A stretch of DNA of 64,000 nt from an uncultured Bacilli bacterium (GCA_910588195.1 CAJUPN010000004.1:62001-126000); one strand, 5' to 3'; positions 50,726-60,267 are shown, counted from the stretch's first letter. The notes: generated by a model from the sequence alone, not told the origin. A program made the numbers and translations.

Positions 50726-50754
50726 ATTATAGATAAAAATATGTTTATTGTCAA
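50726..50754 (-). promoter_or_regulatory. Consensus promoter of the cyclophilin gene
   Basis: Minus strand TTGACA at 50754-50749 and TATAAT at 50731-50726, spacer 17. The -35 box overlaps the stop codon of the preceding gene (50751). Confidence 0.85.
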
Positions 50755-52100
50755 ATAGAAATATCATCTATTATTTTTAATGCGGCCTTTTTCCCTGCTT
50801 CATAAGCAAGAATAACTGTTGCAGCTCCTGTCACCGCATCCCCCCCAGCATATACTCTATCTATGTTCGTTTTTGTATCATCTACTAAAATTAATCCATA
50901 AGTGTCAGTTTTAATATTAGAATCATTAAGTATTAGAGAATTAGGCATTGTTCCTAAAGCCATAACAACCATATCACAGTCTATTTTTTTTATTGCATTT
51001 TGTATTTCTTTTACACTTCTTCTTTCTGTACCATCATCAATTAATTCCATTAAGGAAACTTCCATACCAACTACTTCATTATTTTCGACAATTATTTCTT
51101 TCGGATTTGTTAAATAAAGAAACTCTATACCTTCTTCTTTAGCATGTTTTATTTCTTCTTTTCTTGCAGGTGCTTCTAACTCGCTTCGTCTATAAACTAT
51201 ACTAACAGAAGCTCCCATTCGTCTAAGCGATCTAGCAGCATCAATAGCTACATTTCCACAACCTACAACCACGACTCTCTTAGCCTCATATACAGGTGTT
51301 TTTGACTCCCTATTATAAGCACCCATTAAATTAATTCGTGTTAATACTTCATTTGCTGAAAAGACACCATTAGCACACTCGTTTTTTATGCCCATAAATC
51401 TTGGTAATCCTGCACCTGTAGCTAAATAAACAGCATCATATTTACTCTTCAACTCAGTTATACTAAAAGAAAGCCCAATTGGAGCATTAAATACAAATTT
51501 TACACCTAAATCCACTAACGCTTCTATTTCTTTATCAACAATTTTTTTCGGAAGTCTAAACTCTGGTATTCCATAAGTTAATACACCACCTGCTTTATGA
51601 AGTGACTCATAAATAGTTACACTAAACCCCTCACTTTGAAGAATAGAAGCACAAGCAAGACCAGATGGACCAGAACCAACTATAGCAACTGTTTTGCCAT
51701 TAGATTTCTTTTTATTATCTATTTTAATATTATTTTTAATAGCTTCATCTGAAACATATCTTTCTAATGATCCTATCGAAATAGCGTCTCCTTTAAATCC
51801 TTTAATACACATACTTTCACATTGCTTTTCTTGAGGACAAACACGACCACATATTCCAGGAAATAAATTATCCTCCCTAATAATTTCATAAGCAAGATTA
51901 ATATCATCATTTTTTATTGCTTCAATAAACTTCGGAATTTTAATACCTATCGGACACCCTTTTACACACCTTGGATTTTGACAATTTAAACATCTATTAG
52001 CTTCTTTTTGAGCTTCTTCTTTATTATATCCTAAATTGACTTCTGAAAAATTATTTACTCGAGTTTCTTTATCCCTACTTCTCATTTGAACTTTATTCAT
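50751..52100 (-). CDS. NADPH-dependent glutamate-synthase-small-chain-like flavoprotein (NfnB/GltA type)
   Basis: 449 residues from ATG 52100 (MNKVQMRSRDKETR), with GGAGAG seven bases before. The N-terminal [4Fe-4S] region has CLNCQNPRCVKGCPIGIKIP and CGRVCPQEKQCESMCIKG. FAD site VAIVGSGPSGLACASIL, NADPH site VVVVGCGNVAIDAARSLRRMG, and C-terminal GDAVTGAATVILAYEAGKKAA. No large glutamate synthase subunit is present. It overlaps by eight bases a ferredoxin-reductase-like gene; that pair is the layout of NfnAB, the NADH-dependent ferredoxin:NADP oxidoreductase. A role in NADPH supply by electron bifurcation is likely. Confidence 0.9.
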   Translation of the reverse strand: MNKVQMRSRDKETRVNNFSEVNLGYNKEEAQKEANRCLNCQNPRCVKGCPIGIKIPKFIEAIKNDDINLAYEIIREDNLFPGICGRVCPQEKQCESMCIKGFKGDAISIGSLERYVSDEAIKNNIKIDNKKKSNGKTVAIVGSGPSGLACASILQSEGFSVTIYESLHKAGGVLTYGIPEFRLPKKIVDKEIEALVDLGVKFVFNAPIGLSFSITELKSKYDAVYLATGAGLPRFMGIKNECANGVFSANEVLTRINLMGAYNRESKTPVYEAKRVVVVGCGNVAIDAARSLRRMGASVSIVYRRSELEAPARKEEIKHAKEEGIEFLYLTNPKEIIVENNEVVGMEVSLMELIDDGTERRSVKEIQNAIKKIDCDMVVMALGTMPNSLILNDSNIKTDTYGLILVDDTKTNIDRVYAGGDAVTGAATVILAYEAGKKAALKIIDDISI

Positions 52101-52956
52101 GATTACACTCTCCACATCCTCCATGATGGGTATTACCTTCAATAGCTTCTAAATATTTACGTCCTTCAAAAGTTTTATAAATATTCATGCGTTCCATTGC
52201 TAAATCAAAATCCACCTTATGTCCATCAAATTCTGGACCATCAACACAAGCAAATAAAACCTTCCCATCAACAACCAAACGACAAGCTCCACACATACCA
52301 GTACCATCAACCATTATAGGATTCATACTGACAATTGTCTTTAAACCGATTTCCTTAGTTTTTAAAGAAACATATTTCATCATAATAACTGGTCCAACAG
52401 TTAAGCAAACATCATAATCTTCAAGTCTCTCCATAGCATCCACTACATTACCTTTTATTCCCTTTGTACCATCATCTGTAACAATTTTATAATTATTAAC
52501 ACTTTTCTTTATTTTATCTTCTAATATAAGTAAATCACTACTTTTAGCACCATATATTAAATCACAAAGTACTCCCCTAGAAGACATATAATTTAATGTT
52601 GCCATAACAGGAGCTATTCCAACACCACCTGCCACAAAAAGGACTTTTTTATCTTTATACTCATCAATATTTGAAACAAGTATACTAGGTTTCCCAAGTG
52701 GCCCAACTATCGAATATAAATCATTTTCTACAGTTGTTAATTCCAAAGTAGAAGCCCCAACAACCTGATAAACTAAACTTACAACATTATTTTTTTTATC
52801 ACATTCATAAATAGTAAGAGGTATTCTTTCAGAAGAAGAAGATGCCATAACAATAACAAATTGACCAGGGAGTGCTTTTGTAACAATTAAAGGAGCTTCA
52901 ACTTCTAACAAGTAAATATTTTTAGCTAACATCTTATTAGTCCTAACTTTATACAT
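52093..52956 (-). CDS. Ferredoxin-NADP reductase-like subunit (NfnA type)
   Basis: 287 residues from ATG 52956, after GGTGATAACT. FAD-binding barrel with PGQFVIVM and ERIPLTIYE, nucleotide site LFVAGGVGIAPVMATLNYM, and a C-terminal [2Fe-2S] site DGTGMCGACRLVVDGKVLFAC. A further CGEC near the end may be extra. The family also includes sulfide dehydrogenase beta and the electron-transfer subunit of dihydroorotate dehydrogenase. The partner gene downstream points to NfnA. Confidence 0.9.
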   Translation of the reverse strand: MYKVRTNKMLAKNIYLLEVEAPLIVTKALPGQFVIVMASSSSERIPLTIYECDKKNNVVSLVYQVVGASTLELTTVENDLYSIVGPLGKPSILVSNIDEYKDKKVLFVAGGVGIAPVMATLNYMSSRGVLCDLIYGAKSSDLLILEDKIKKSVNNYKIVTDDGTKGIKGNVVDAMERLEDYDVCLTVGPVIMMKYVSLKTKEIGLKTIVSMNPIMVDGTGMCGACRLVVDGKVLFACVDGPEFDGHKVDFDLAMERMNIYKTFEGRKYLEAIEGNTHHGGCGECNHE

Positions 52957-53130
52957 AGTTATCACCAATTTAATTATACCATTTAATATATTTAGAAAAA
53001 AGAATATTTCTTTTTATTGCAAGCTAATAGTACACCATTTATGGTTTATAACAGCCATGAATTACATCAATTGTGGTGTAAAATCAATAAACATACGACA
53101 ATATATGACAAAATATTTATGGGTGAAGGT

Positions 53131-53385
53131 ATGAATATCAATAGATTAAGAGAAATTAGAGAAGATAGAGATTATTCCCAAAGAGACATAGCAAGAGTTT
53201 TACATGTCCCTCAACAAAACTATAGTCGATATGAACTTGGGATTGTTAGAATGCCCATTGAAAAGTATGTCATCCTTGCTAAATTTTATAGAGTAAGTGT
53301 TGATTATTTAATTGGCTTAACAGACGAAATAAAACCATATCCAAAAAGTATTATTGAAAAAGAAAAAGCAGCTATTAGTGAATAG
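53131..53385 (+). CDS. XRE-family helix-turn-helix regulator
   Basis: 84 residues from ATG 53131, chosen because GGTGAAGGT directly precedes it and because MNINRLREIREDRDYSQRDI is the usual start of this family; the longer frame back to 53017 has no support. Helix-turn-helix YSQRDIARVLHVPQQNYSRYELG, then YVILAKFYRVSVDYLIGLTDE. Single-domain repressor of the Cro/CI type with unknown target. Convergent with the MMPL gene; the ends overlap by 11 bases. Confidence 0.88.
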   Translation: MNINRLREIREDRDYSQRDIARVLHVPQQNYSRYELGIVRMPIEKYVILAKFYRVSVDYLIGLTDEIKPYPKSIIEKEKAAISE

Positions 53386-53396
53386 TTGCTTTTTTA
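53364..53396. terminator. Bidirectional terminator between XRE and MMPL genes
   Basis: AAGCAGCTATT and AATAGTTGCTT (one G-T pair) with an AGTG loop and T tracts outward. Both stop codons lie in it. Confidence 0.75.
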
Positions 53397-56300
53397 CTAT
53401 CTTTTTTTATAATAATTTTATCAAAAATAGCTAATATTGGCGGTAAAATAAAAATAATTAAAAGTGCTGCACAAAGTGAACCTTTAGATAAAGTCATACA
53501 TATTTTAGCGGCTATTTGTGAAGCAAAATTACCAACTATAAGAGTTACAATAACTAAAATTGAAGAAGAACAAAGAATAGTATGAATAGACTTATTATAA
53601 GCTTCAATTATTGACTTCTTTATATCAAAACTTTTACGCATCTCAATATAATATGTTGTATAAACAATAGCATAATCTATAGTAGCTCCCATTAAAATAC
53701 TTTGAACTATTAAAAGGGATATAAAATAACAGTTAGTTCCAGTTAATGATAAAATACTCATAGTTATATAAACTGCACACTGAATAATAAATACTAAAAT
53801 TAAAGGTATTATAAAAGATTTAAATGTAATAGCTACTACAATAAATATCGCAATCATAGTTAAAATAGTAATTAGATTAAGCTCTTCATTAAAACTTTTA
53901 CTTATCTCATAAGCCATAGGAGAATCTCCAATAATATAAATATCATCAAATTTTAAACTATTTTTTAAATTCGCAATAAAATTAAAAGTTTCTTCTCCCT
54001 CAAAATAATATTTTGTATTTAAAATAATTCTTGAATACTCATTATTAGTTAAAATCTTTTTAGCATCATTTATTTTTTCATTAGCATTTATTATAATATC
54101 TTTTTTATCTTTATCTAAAAATTCATTAAAACTAGAATCTAATAAAATATCATTATTTAAATAAGTTATTAATTCTTCTAAAGATAATTCATAGTCATCT
54201 TTAAATTCTTTTATAGAGCCATTATAAAGATAGACCATATCAACTAAATTATCATTTAACGATTTATTTAAAGTTGAAAGCATCATATATGTTTTTCCAG
54301 CAGTTAATTTTTCTTTCTTTAAAGAAGAATTAATAACTTTTCTTATAGACTCTAATTGTTTTTTTGTATCACTATTAAAGTATTTTTTATATTCTGGTCT
54401 TTTTACAACATCATTTATAATAAAATCAGTAAATTCATTTAAACTCATTAATATATTTTTACTATCAGCAAAAGAATATATTAATTTAACTTTATTTTCT
54501 TCTATTCCTAAAATATTAGATATTTCCTTTGCAGAAAATTTCTTACCAAGATTAGTATAATTCATAATTTCTTTAACTAATTTAAGCAAATTTATCTTAC
54601 TAATATCTAACTTATTAATAAGATTCTCATCAGATAAAATAATATTTACAAATTGATTAGGACTTAATTTAAATTCATAATTATTATTTAAACCTATTAA
54701 AGTATATAATATAAAAATATTTTCATCTTTTAAATTAAATAATTTAGCTAATTCAGATGCTTTATACGAAGTTTTATTATTTGTAGATTCCATAATAAGT
54801 TTTATTAACTTTAAATTATTTAAGCTATTATTATCTAAAACAGATTCAAAATTTAAAATTACAAATTCAATAAATTCAGATGGACTAAATTTATAATCAT
54901 CATTAAAATTAAAATAAGAATATACCAGATTAACTAAATTATTATTTATATTACTAAATACTATTTCTAGTTGTTGTTTATTTAATTTAGTATTATTAAA
55001 ATCATTCTTATTATATATAAACTCTTCTAAAACAAGAATCTTTTCTAAATCTACATCATCTAAATAATCGCTATTGGAACTAATAAATTTAATACCTTCT
55101 AAAAATTCTATCAAACTTAACTCCATATCACTTTCATATTTAGTATAATATAAAGACATTACACCTTTTACATCACTCTTTGACATAAAAAACATGTTTG
55201 ATAAAAATTCATCATTTACTTCTTTATTAATTATTTTTTTATCAGTAAATGGCACAATTTTTTGGATATTTTCTCTATCTTCATTTTTAATCATATTACT
55301 ATACTTCTTATTAGGAATTATATTTTGATTAATAAAATTTAAAAATTCCCCCATTTGCATATTATTATCTACAGACAAAGAATTATATAAAATAAATATA
55401 TCTTTAACTAAATCTTCGTCAACTTCTAAAATATTTGCTATATCCTTTGCAGTTCTTTTTTTATTTATTTTCTTTTGATCAGTAAAATTTGTTAACTTAG
55501 ACAAATTAGTTTTGGTACTTTGATCAATATTTTTAGACAAATCTTTATTATTCAAAATATCTTTATTAACGAATTCAACAAATTCATTTATCGTCATCTT
55601 ATTTTGATTATCTTTATTATAGTAATTATAATAAACTAACTTAAGAATATATTCATCAACATTAACGTCTAAACCAAGAGAGTTTATTTTTTCATTTACT
55701 TCATTATATTTTAATTTCTCTCCTATAGTAGTACTATAAGACAATATTTCTGAAATTTTATCATCATCTAAATTCTCAAAAACATCAGTTACTTCTTTTT
55801 CTAAAGATGAATTATAAATAATTGCAATTTGATTGTTTTCACTAAATACAGAAGCTATCTTATCATTTTCAGAACCTGTGTATAAAATGTTTACTCCATC
55901 CTTTAAAACAAATGATACACCAAACAATATTATAAAAATAATTAGTGCTGGATATCTAAAGCTATAGACAAAATTCCCAATAAAATTCATTTTAAAGTTT
56001 AAACTCTTTTTCTTGGTCTTCAATATACTTTTATCAAAAAGTAAAATTAAAGCTGGTAAAACCAAAAATATACTAATTAAACTTAGTAATACACCTTTAG
56101 CTAAAACAAATCCTAAATCTGCTCCTATTGTAAAACTCATAAAAACTAAAGCAAGAAGCCCAACTATTGTCGTAACTGAACTACTTGTAATTTGAGAAGT
56201 AGCATAGAACAGAGCTTTTTTCATTGCAACTTGTTTATCCTTTTCTTTCTCTCGTTCTTGACTATATCTATTCATTAACATAATTGAATAATCCATCGAT

Positions 56301-56971
56301 AAAGCTAATTGAAGTATAGCTGCAATTGAATTGGTAATGTTAGAAACACTCGAAAATATTATGTTAGTTCCCATATTAACAAAAACTGCTAATCCAATGG
56401 CATAAAGAAATAAAAATGGTTCAATATAAGATTCACACATTATAATTAATATAATAATAGCAGAAACTATAGCAAATACAATAATCCATAAATGAAGAAC
56501 TGGTTTATTCCACTCAGAAATATTTCCACTTGTATAAATTTCATAGTTTGAATAATTATCAATTATTTCATTATAAAGATTACTAGCTAACTCACTATCC
56601 TCTTTATCAGCAAGAGTTATAATATAAAGAGTATAATCATCCTTATTATAATTATCTGTTTCATCATATAAAACTTTACTAACACCATCTATTCTACTTA
56701 ACTCTTCTTGAATTATATTTTTCTTATCATTTTCTAAACCTTCAAACATTAAATTTAGTGTACTTGTATTTGTCCCACTAAAATTTTTATCCATTATATT
56801 CTTTCCTATTTTAGTTTCAGAATTCGTAGGCAAATATTTTGATATATCATAATTAATATTAACTTTAGTGCTTAAAAAAAGCGAGAATAAAGATAATATA
56901 GTAAATAATACCAATATGTAGTAACGTTTGTCTACAATAAAATTTATAATTTTATCTTTTATTATTTTCAT
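53375..56971 (-). CDS. MMPL/RND-superfamily exporter with repeat-rich outer loop
   Basis: 1198 residues from ATG 56971, after AAAGGAAG. Two halves of six helices each. First half: ILVLFTILSLFSLFLS, a short outer loop with NINYDISKYLPTNSETKIG, then helices with LQLALSMDYSIMLMNRYSQE, the conserved D-Y of MMPL proteins. Second half: MGATIDYAIVYTTYYIEMR. The outer loop of the second half spans about 560 residues and holds around six related units of about 75-90 residues (for example SAKEISNILGIEENKVKLIY and KASELAKLFNLKDENIFILY). Usual members are far shorter there. Likely a proton-driven exporter of lipids or drugs, controlled by the divergent TetR gene. Confidence 0.9.
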   Translation of the reverse strand: MKIIKDKIINFIVDKRYYILVLFTILSLFSLFLSTKVNINYDISKYLPTNSETKIGKNIMDKNFSGTNTSTLNLMFEGLENDKKNIIQEELSRIDGVSKVLYDETDNYNKDDYTLYIITLADKEDSELASNLYNEIIDNYSNYEIYTSGNISEWNKPVLHLWIIVFAIVSAIIILIIMCESYIEPFLFLYAIGLAVFVNMGTNIIFSSVSNITNSIAAILQLALSMDYSIMLMNRYSQEREKEKDKQVAMKKALFYATSQITSSSVTTIVGLLALVFMSFTIGADLGFVLAKGVLLSLISIFLVLPALILLFDKSILKTKKKSLNFKMNFIGNFVYSFRYPALIIFIILFGVSFVLKDGVNILYTGSENDKIASVFSENNQIAIIYNSSLEKEVTDVFENLDDDKISEILSYSTTIGEKLKYNEVNEKINSLGLDVNVDEYILKLVYYNYYNKDNQNKMTINEFVEFVNKDILNNKDLSKNIDQSTKTNLSKLTNFTDQKKINKKRTAKDIANILEVDEDLVKDIFILYNSLSVDNNMQMGEFLNFINQNIIPNKKYSNMIKNEDRENIQKIVPFTDKKIINKEVNDEFLSNMFFMSKSDVKGVMSLYYTKYESDMELSLIEFLEGIKFISSNSDYLDDVDLEKILVLEEFIYNKNDFNNTKLNKQQLEIVFSNINNNLVNLVYSYFNFNDDYKFSPSEFIEFVILNFESVLDNNSLNNLKLIKLIMESTNNKTSYKASELAKLFNLKDENIFILYTLIGLNNNYEFKLSPNQFVNIILSDENLINKLDISKINLLKLVKEIMNYTNLGKKFSAKEISNILGIEENKVKLIYSFADSKNILMSLNEFTDFIINDVVKRPEYKKYFNSDTKKQLESIRKVINSSLKKEKLTAGKTYMMLSTLNKSLNDNLVDMVYLYNGSIKEFKDDYELSLEELITYLNNDILLDSSFNEFLDKDKKDIIINANEKINDAKKILTNNEYSRIILNTKYYFEGEETFNFIANLKNSLKFDDIYIIGDSPMAYEISKSFNEELNLITILTMIAIFIVVAITFKSFIIPLILVFIIQCAVYITMSILSLTGTNCYFISLLIVQSILMGATIDYAIVYTTYYIEMRKSFDIKKSIIEAYNKSIHTILCSSSILVIVTLIVGNFASQIAAKICMTLSKGSLCAALLIIFILPPILAIFDKIIIKKDSKKATIH

Positions 56972-57044
56972 GATTTTCTTCCTTTCAATCACATGAAATT
57001 ATATGCAAGAAAGAAAGTAAAAAACAGTACACTTTATATTAATG

Positions 57045-57060
57045 TGTCTAAATTTAGACA
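57045..57060. promoter_or_regulatory. Palindromic operator between MMPL and TetR genes
   Basis: TGTCTAAATTTAGACA, a perfect 16-base palindrome in the divergent intergenic region. A second half-like site, TGTCTAATA, lies near 57088. It is the natural binding site for the TetR-type protein encoded beside it. Confidence 0.72.
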
Positions 57061-57100
57061 AAGTATAAATAAATGTATATTTTTACACTGTCTAATATTG

Positions 57101-57128
57101 TACATTATCAAAAAAATGCTATAATATC
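57101..57128 (+). promoter_or_regulatory. Promoter of the TetR-type gene
   Basis: TTGTAC followed, after 16 bases, by TATAAT. It overlaps the second TGTCTAA half-site region, which fits autoregulation. Confidence 0.55.
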
Positions 57129-57146
57129 CAAAAAGAGGTGTCCATA

Positions 57147-57686
57147 ATGAAAGTAAAGAATTTAAATTCTTCTTCAAGAAAAACTAAAAAAGCTATAAAA
57201 GAAGCATTTGCTGAACTCATGCATGAAAAATGTGAACTATCTAATATTACAGTAAAAGAACTTGTAGCTCGAGCTGATATTACAAGATCATCATTTTATA
57301 CACATTATGATAATATCTATGAAGTTGCTGGAGATATCCAAAATGAAACAATGGAAATGCTTCAAAAAAATATTGAAGATTTAAAAAATATCGACGATTT
57401 TAATCATTGTATAGATGATATAACAAATTATTTAAAAGAAAACGAATATATTTATACAATGATTTTATCAAGTCCCAATGCTATAATTTACGCAGATAGA
57501 ATAGTTAAATTATTGAGAAAAAAATTAGATATTTCTTTTAATAAAAAAACACCTAATGAATTAGATTTAATATTTTATAGCTATGGTTGTACCAATCTAT
57601 TTATAAAACATTTTAGAGGTGAAATAAACTATTCACTTGATGAAATAAATATGTATGTAAAAAGTTTAGTAAAAAAACTTTTTTAA
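57147..57686 (+). CDS. TetR/AcrR-family regulator of the MMPL exporter
   Basis: 179 residues from ATG 57147, with GAGGTG upstream. N-terminal helix-turn-helix: TKKAIKEAFAELMHEKCELSNITVKELVARADITRSSFYTHYDNIYE. The C-terminal ligand domain is of the TetR_C_8/DhaS-like short type. It is divergent to the MMPL gene across a palindromic operator, so local repression is likely. The inducing ligand is unknown. Confidence 0.9.
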   Translation: MKVKNLNSSSRKTKKAIKEAFAELMHEKCELSNITVKELVARADITRSSFYTHYDNIYEVAGDIQNETMEMLQKNIEDLKNIDDFNHCIDDITNYLKENEYIYTMILSSPNAIIYADRIVKLLRKKLDISFNKKTPNELDLIFYSYGCTNLFIKHFRGEINYSLDEINMYVKSLVKKLF

Positions 57687-57711
57687 AAGAGAAATTACTT
57701 TCTCTTTTATT
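57685..57711. terminator. Bidirectional terminator
   Basis: AAAAGAGAAA (57685-57694) pairs with TTTCTCTTTT (57700-57709), shared by the TetR gene and the convergent gene at 57707. Confidence 0.75.
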
Positions 57712-57979
57712 TTTTGTTTTCAGGATATTCTTTATCTTTCCAATACCACCACTTAAGTTTTTCAGGATCACGAACTTCATTTTCTGCATAATAAACTATC
57801 ATTCGAAATAAATATAGCTGACATCTATCTACTTGCATACCTTTTTTTAAACAATCTTTTTTATATAATTCCTCAGGAGAAGCCCCAATAAGATCTTCTA
57901 CACAAGTTATTCCAATATTCATTAAACTTATCATTGTTCTCCTCCCAACGTTTGGAATTGTCATCAAATTGGTTTTCAT
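57707..57979 (-). CDS. Helix-hairpin-helix protein (TfoX C-terminal/Cdd1-like)
   Basis: 90 residues. IPNVGRRTMISLMNIGITCVEDLIGASPEELY is a helix-hairpin-helix of the type in TfoX C-terminal domains, followed by CLKKGMQVDRCQLYLFRMIVYYAEN and a WWYWKD patch seen in the Cdd1 ('pathogenicity locus') family. Small, cytoplasmic; may bind DNA, but no role is established. Follows divIVA in the same direction. Confidence 0.8.
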   Translation of the reverse strand: MKTNLMTIPNVGRRTMISLMNIGITCVEDLIGASPEELYKKDCLKKGMQVDRCQLYLFRMIVYYAENEVRDPEKLKWWYWKDKEYPENKK

Positions 57980-58017
57980 ATTACCTCCTTAAAAACAAAA
58001 AATAACAAGCTTACCTG

Positions 58018-58449
58018 TTATTCCATATCTATTTTATCTAAATCATCAATTATTTCTGATTGTTGATCAATTAGGTTTTTTATTCTTCTTTTATATGCAA
58101 TGATATTTCTACGTAATCTAGCAGCATCATTTTCATACTGTTCAGCCTTCATTAATGCATCATTAATAATTCTATTAGCATTCTTTTTAGCTTCAGTAAC
58201 TATAGCATCACTTTCATTAAGAGATGACACTTTATACTTACTAGCAGCCTCTTCAGCTATAACAACAGCACGATTAATCGTAGCATCCATCTTTTTATAA
58301 TGTTCAAGTTCTTTATTTAGTCTATCAATTTCTAAATCTTTTTCTTTCATCTTAGTTATCATATCATCAACTTTATCGACAACATCGTCAACAAAAGCAT
58401 TAACTTGAGCTACATTGTAACCATTTAAACTCCTATCAAATTTTCTCAT
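58018..58449 (-). CDS. divIVA: DivIVA-family protein
   Basis: 143 residues. The conserved N-terminal membrane-curvature motif is present: FDRSLNGYNVAQVNAFVDDVVDKV. A long coiled coil follows (MKEKDLEIDRLNKELEHYKKM, then LMKAEQYENDAARLRRN). DivIVA marks poles and septa and recruits division-site and wall-growth proteins. Located just after sepF, the common order in low-GC Gram-positives. Confidence 0.9.
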   Translation of the reverse strand: MRKFDRSLNGYNVAQVNAFVDDVVDKVDDMITKMKEKDLEIDRLNKELEHYKKMDATINRAVVIAEEAASKYKVSSLNESDAIVTEAKKNANRIINDALMKAEQYENDAARLRRNIIAYKRRIKNLIDQQSEIIDDLDKIDME

Positions 58450-58473
58450 TACATATCACCTAATTTAAAGTGG

Positions 58474-58887
58474 TTAAAAATCCATTTCGTCTTCTACTTT
58501 TGATTTGGCTTTTCTTTCACTTTCTTCATCACTTATTCTTCCCTCAACATTAACATTCTTAGGAGTGCATAAGTATATACCATTACCTAATCTTTGTAAT
58601 TCTCCACCTATCGCGTATAAAGTTCCACTTAAAAAGTCAATAATTCTTCTTGCTTGATCATTTGTAACTCTTTTTAAATTTACTACAACGGAATTTCTTC
58701 TTTTTAAATGGTCTGCAATTTGTTGAGATTCAGAATAAGCACGTGGTTCTACTAAAACCATTTTAGCTCCTGTTGAAGACTTAGATCCAGCTAAATCACT
58801 AGTATCATAAGACTCATTTTCAGTATCAATCACATCACCATTATTATCTTTAGGAAATAAAGCATCTTTAAATGCATTAAATGCCAT
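58474..58887 (-). CDS. sepF: Cell division protein SepF
   Basis: 137 residues from ATG 58887, with GGAGGTG before it. An N-terminal amphipathic membrane-binding helix (MAFNAFKDALFPKDN), a linker, then the SepF core: MVLVEPRAYSESQQIADHLKRRNSVVVNLKRV and RRIIDFLSGTLYAIGGELQRLGNGIYLCTP. It bundles FtsZ and ties it to the membrane. Followed by divIVA. Confidence 0.95.
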   Translation of the reverse strand: MAFNAFKDALFPKDNNGDVIDTENESYDTSDLAGSKSSTGAKMVLVEPRAYSESQQIADHLKRRNSVVVNLKRVTNDQARRIIDFLSGTLYAIGGELQRLGNGIYLCTPKNVNVEGRISDEESERKAKSKVEDEMDF

Positions 58888-58971
58888 AAGAAACACCTCC
58901 ATATATTTACTATATCAATATAATAACACATTTACACAAACATAGTAAACATTTTTTCAAAAACTTTAGAA

Positions 58972-59574
58972 CTATCTTCTTAATTTATGCTCATTATCTC
59001 TTTTGTCCGAATCTGAATTAGTAAAAGATTCATTAAATTCATGATATTTACCAACTTCTTCCTCCACATCACGATGAAGTTCTTCCATAGCCATAACAAA
59101 TAGAAAATACGCAAATAAATCTACACTTTCTGCATCTACGTTTTTTTCTAAATCTGATAATAAATCTTCAAAAAAGACATCCTCTTTATCTACTACATCA
59201 CCAGTTAAATGCTCTATTTTGGCATTTTCATCTTGCTCAAAACTATCATTTTCCACGCTTTCTTCGCCATCTTCATTTTGAATAGAAATTACTTTTGTTA
59301 CATCATTATCTTCTATTTCGTTGTTCAAACGTCTTTCAAAAGTGTTTTTAAAAGCTATTAAATCAACTATTGACGAATATCGACAAAACGGTATTAAAGG
59401 TAACAAAACTAAAATCAATTTCCCTAAAACAGGACTTTTCTTTATTGCAAAAAGATACTCTCCCCCAGTATAAGTATTTTTATAATTATTTTTTCTTTTA
59501 AACCGTTCATAAGATACTTCTAAAATAACTCTTGAAACTAAAGATATTATAGAAATTATTAAATATATAGACAT
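58972..59574 (-). CDS. Unrecognised two-helix membrane protein with acidic tail
   Basis: 200 residues: a helix at the N-terminus (IYLIISIISLVSRVILEVSY), a basic loop, a second helix near 52-70 (PVLGKLILVLLPLIPFC), then about 120 residues rich in Asp and Glu (DDEDNDVTK-like stretches, EHLTGDVVDKEDVFFEDLLS), probably cytoplasmic. Same size and layout as the next gene upstream, so the two may be distant paralogues. Confidence 0.6.
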   Translation of the reverse strand: MSIYLIISIISLVSRVILEVSYERFKRKNNYKNTYTGGEYLFAIKKSPVLGKLILVLLPLIPFCRYSSIVDLIAFKNTFERRLNNEIEDNDVTKVISIQNEDGEESVENDSFEQDENAKIEHLTGDVVDKEDVFFEDLLSDLEKNVDAESVDLFAYFLFVMAMEELHRDVEEEVGKYHEFNESFTNSDSDKRDNEHKLRR

Positions 59575-59601
59575 AAAATTCTTCTCCCTTCTTATAATTA
59601 T

Positions 59602-60141
59602 TTATTTTTTAGATTTAGCCTCTTTTTTTATTGCCGTATCAAATCTAATTTGAAGTTGTTTTAACTCTTCCTTTTTTTCATTCAAATCTGTCTTATCAGG
59701 TTCACTAAAATAATTTGTATCTTGATAATCATATAGAAGATTAAGTAATTCTTTTATATATTCTTCATATGAAGCTATTAAACTTTTCCTAGCACCCTTT
59801 ATTTTATGAACTAATTCAATTGGATGTAACTCTTCAACATCAGCAAGTTTTATATCTCCCTTAGATAATTCCTCTTTTAAATCTTTTAAACTTTGTTGGT
59901 TAAAATTAACATTGGAATTAATTGAATCAAAAAAATTAATTAACAACAAGTGATCCCCTAAAAGAAGTGGAACCCCTATAAAAAAATTATGTAAAAAAAA
60001 TTCACAAAATTTATTTCCCTTCAAATTTATATAACCAAGTGACTTTTTAAAATTTTCATATCTTTTATAATAAACTATTTCACTTGTTATATTAGCAAAA
60101 AATGCAACCACATAAATTATTGTTAATATATATGTTCCCAT
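59602..60141 (-). CDS. Unrecognised two-helix membrane protein, possible paralogue of the next gene
   Basis: 179 residues: N-terminal helix (YILTIIYVVAFFANITSEIVYY), basic loop (YKRYENFKKSLGY), second helix near 49-67 (FFLHNFFIGVPLLLGDHLLL), then a charged helical tail with a coiled-coil look (LNEKKEELKQLQIRFDTAIK). Ribosome site GGGAGG. Co-oriented and 27 bases upstream of the 58972 gene. Function unknown. Confidence 0.6.
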   Translation of the reverse strand: MGTYILTIIYVVAFFANITSEIVYYKRYENFKKSLGYINLKGNKFCEFFLHNFFIGVPLLLGDHLLLINFFDSINSNVNFNQQSLKDLKEELSKGDIKLADVEELHPIELVHKIKGARKSLIASYEEYIKELLNLLYDYQDTNYFSEPDKTDLNEKKEELKQLQIRFDTAIKKEAKSKK

Positions 60142-60267
60142 AAAACCTCCCTATGATCTATTATAAAAAAGAAGAATTTTGCAAATATAGAACTAAGTAC
60201 CACATAAATATCCTTCTTTTTCTAAAACGACGACTATTATAGCAAAAAAAAGAAGAATAATCAAACT

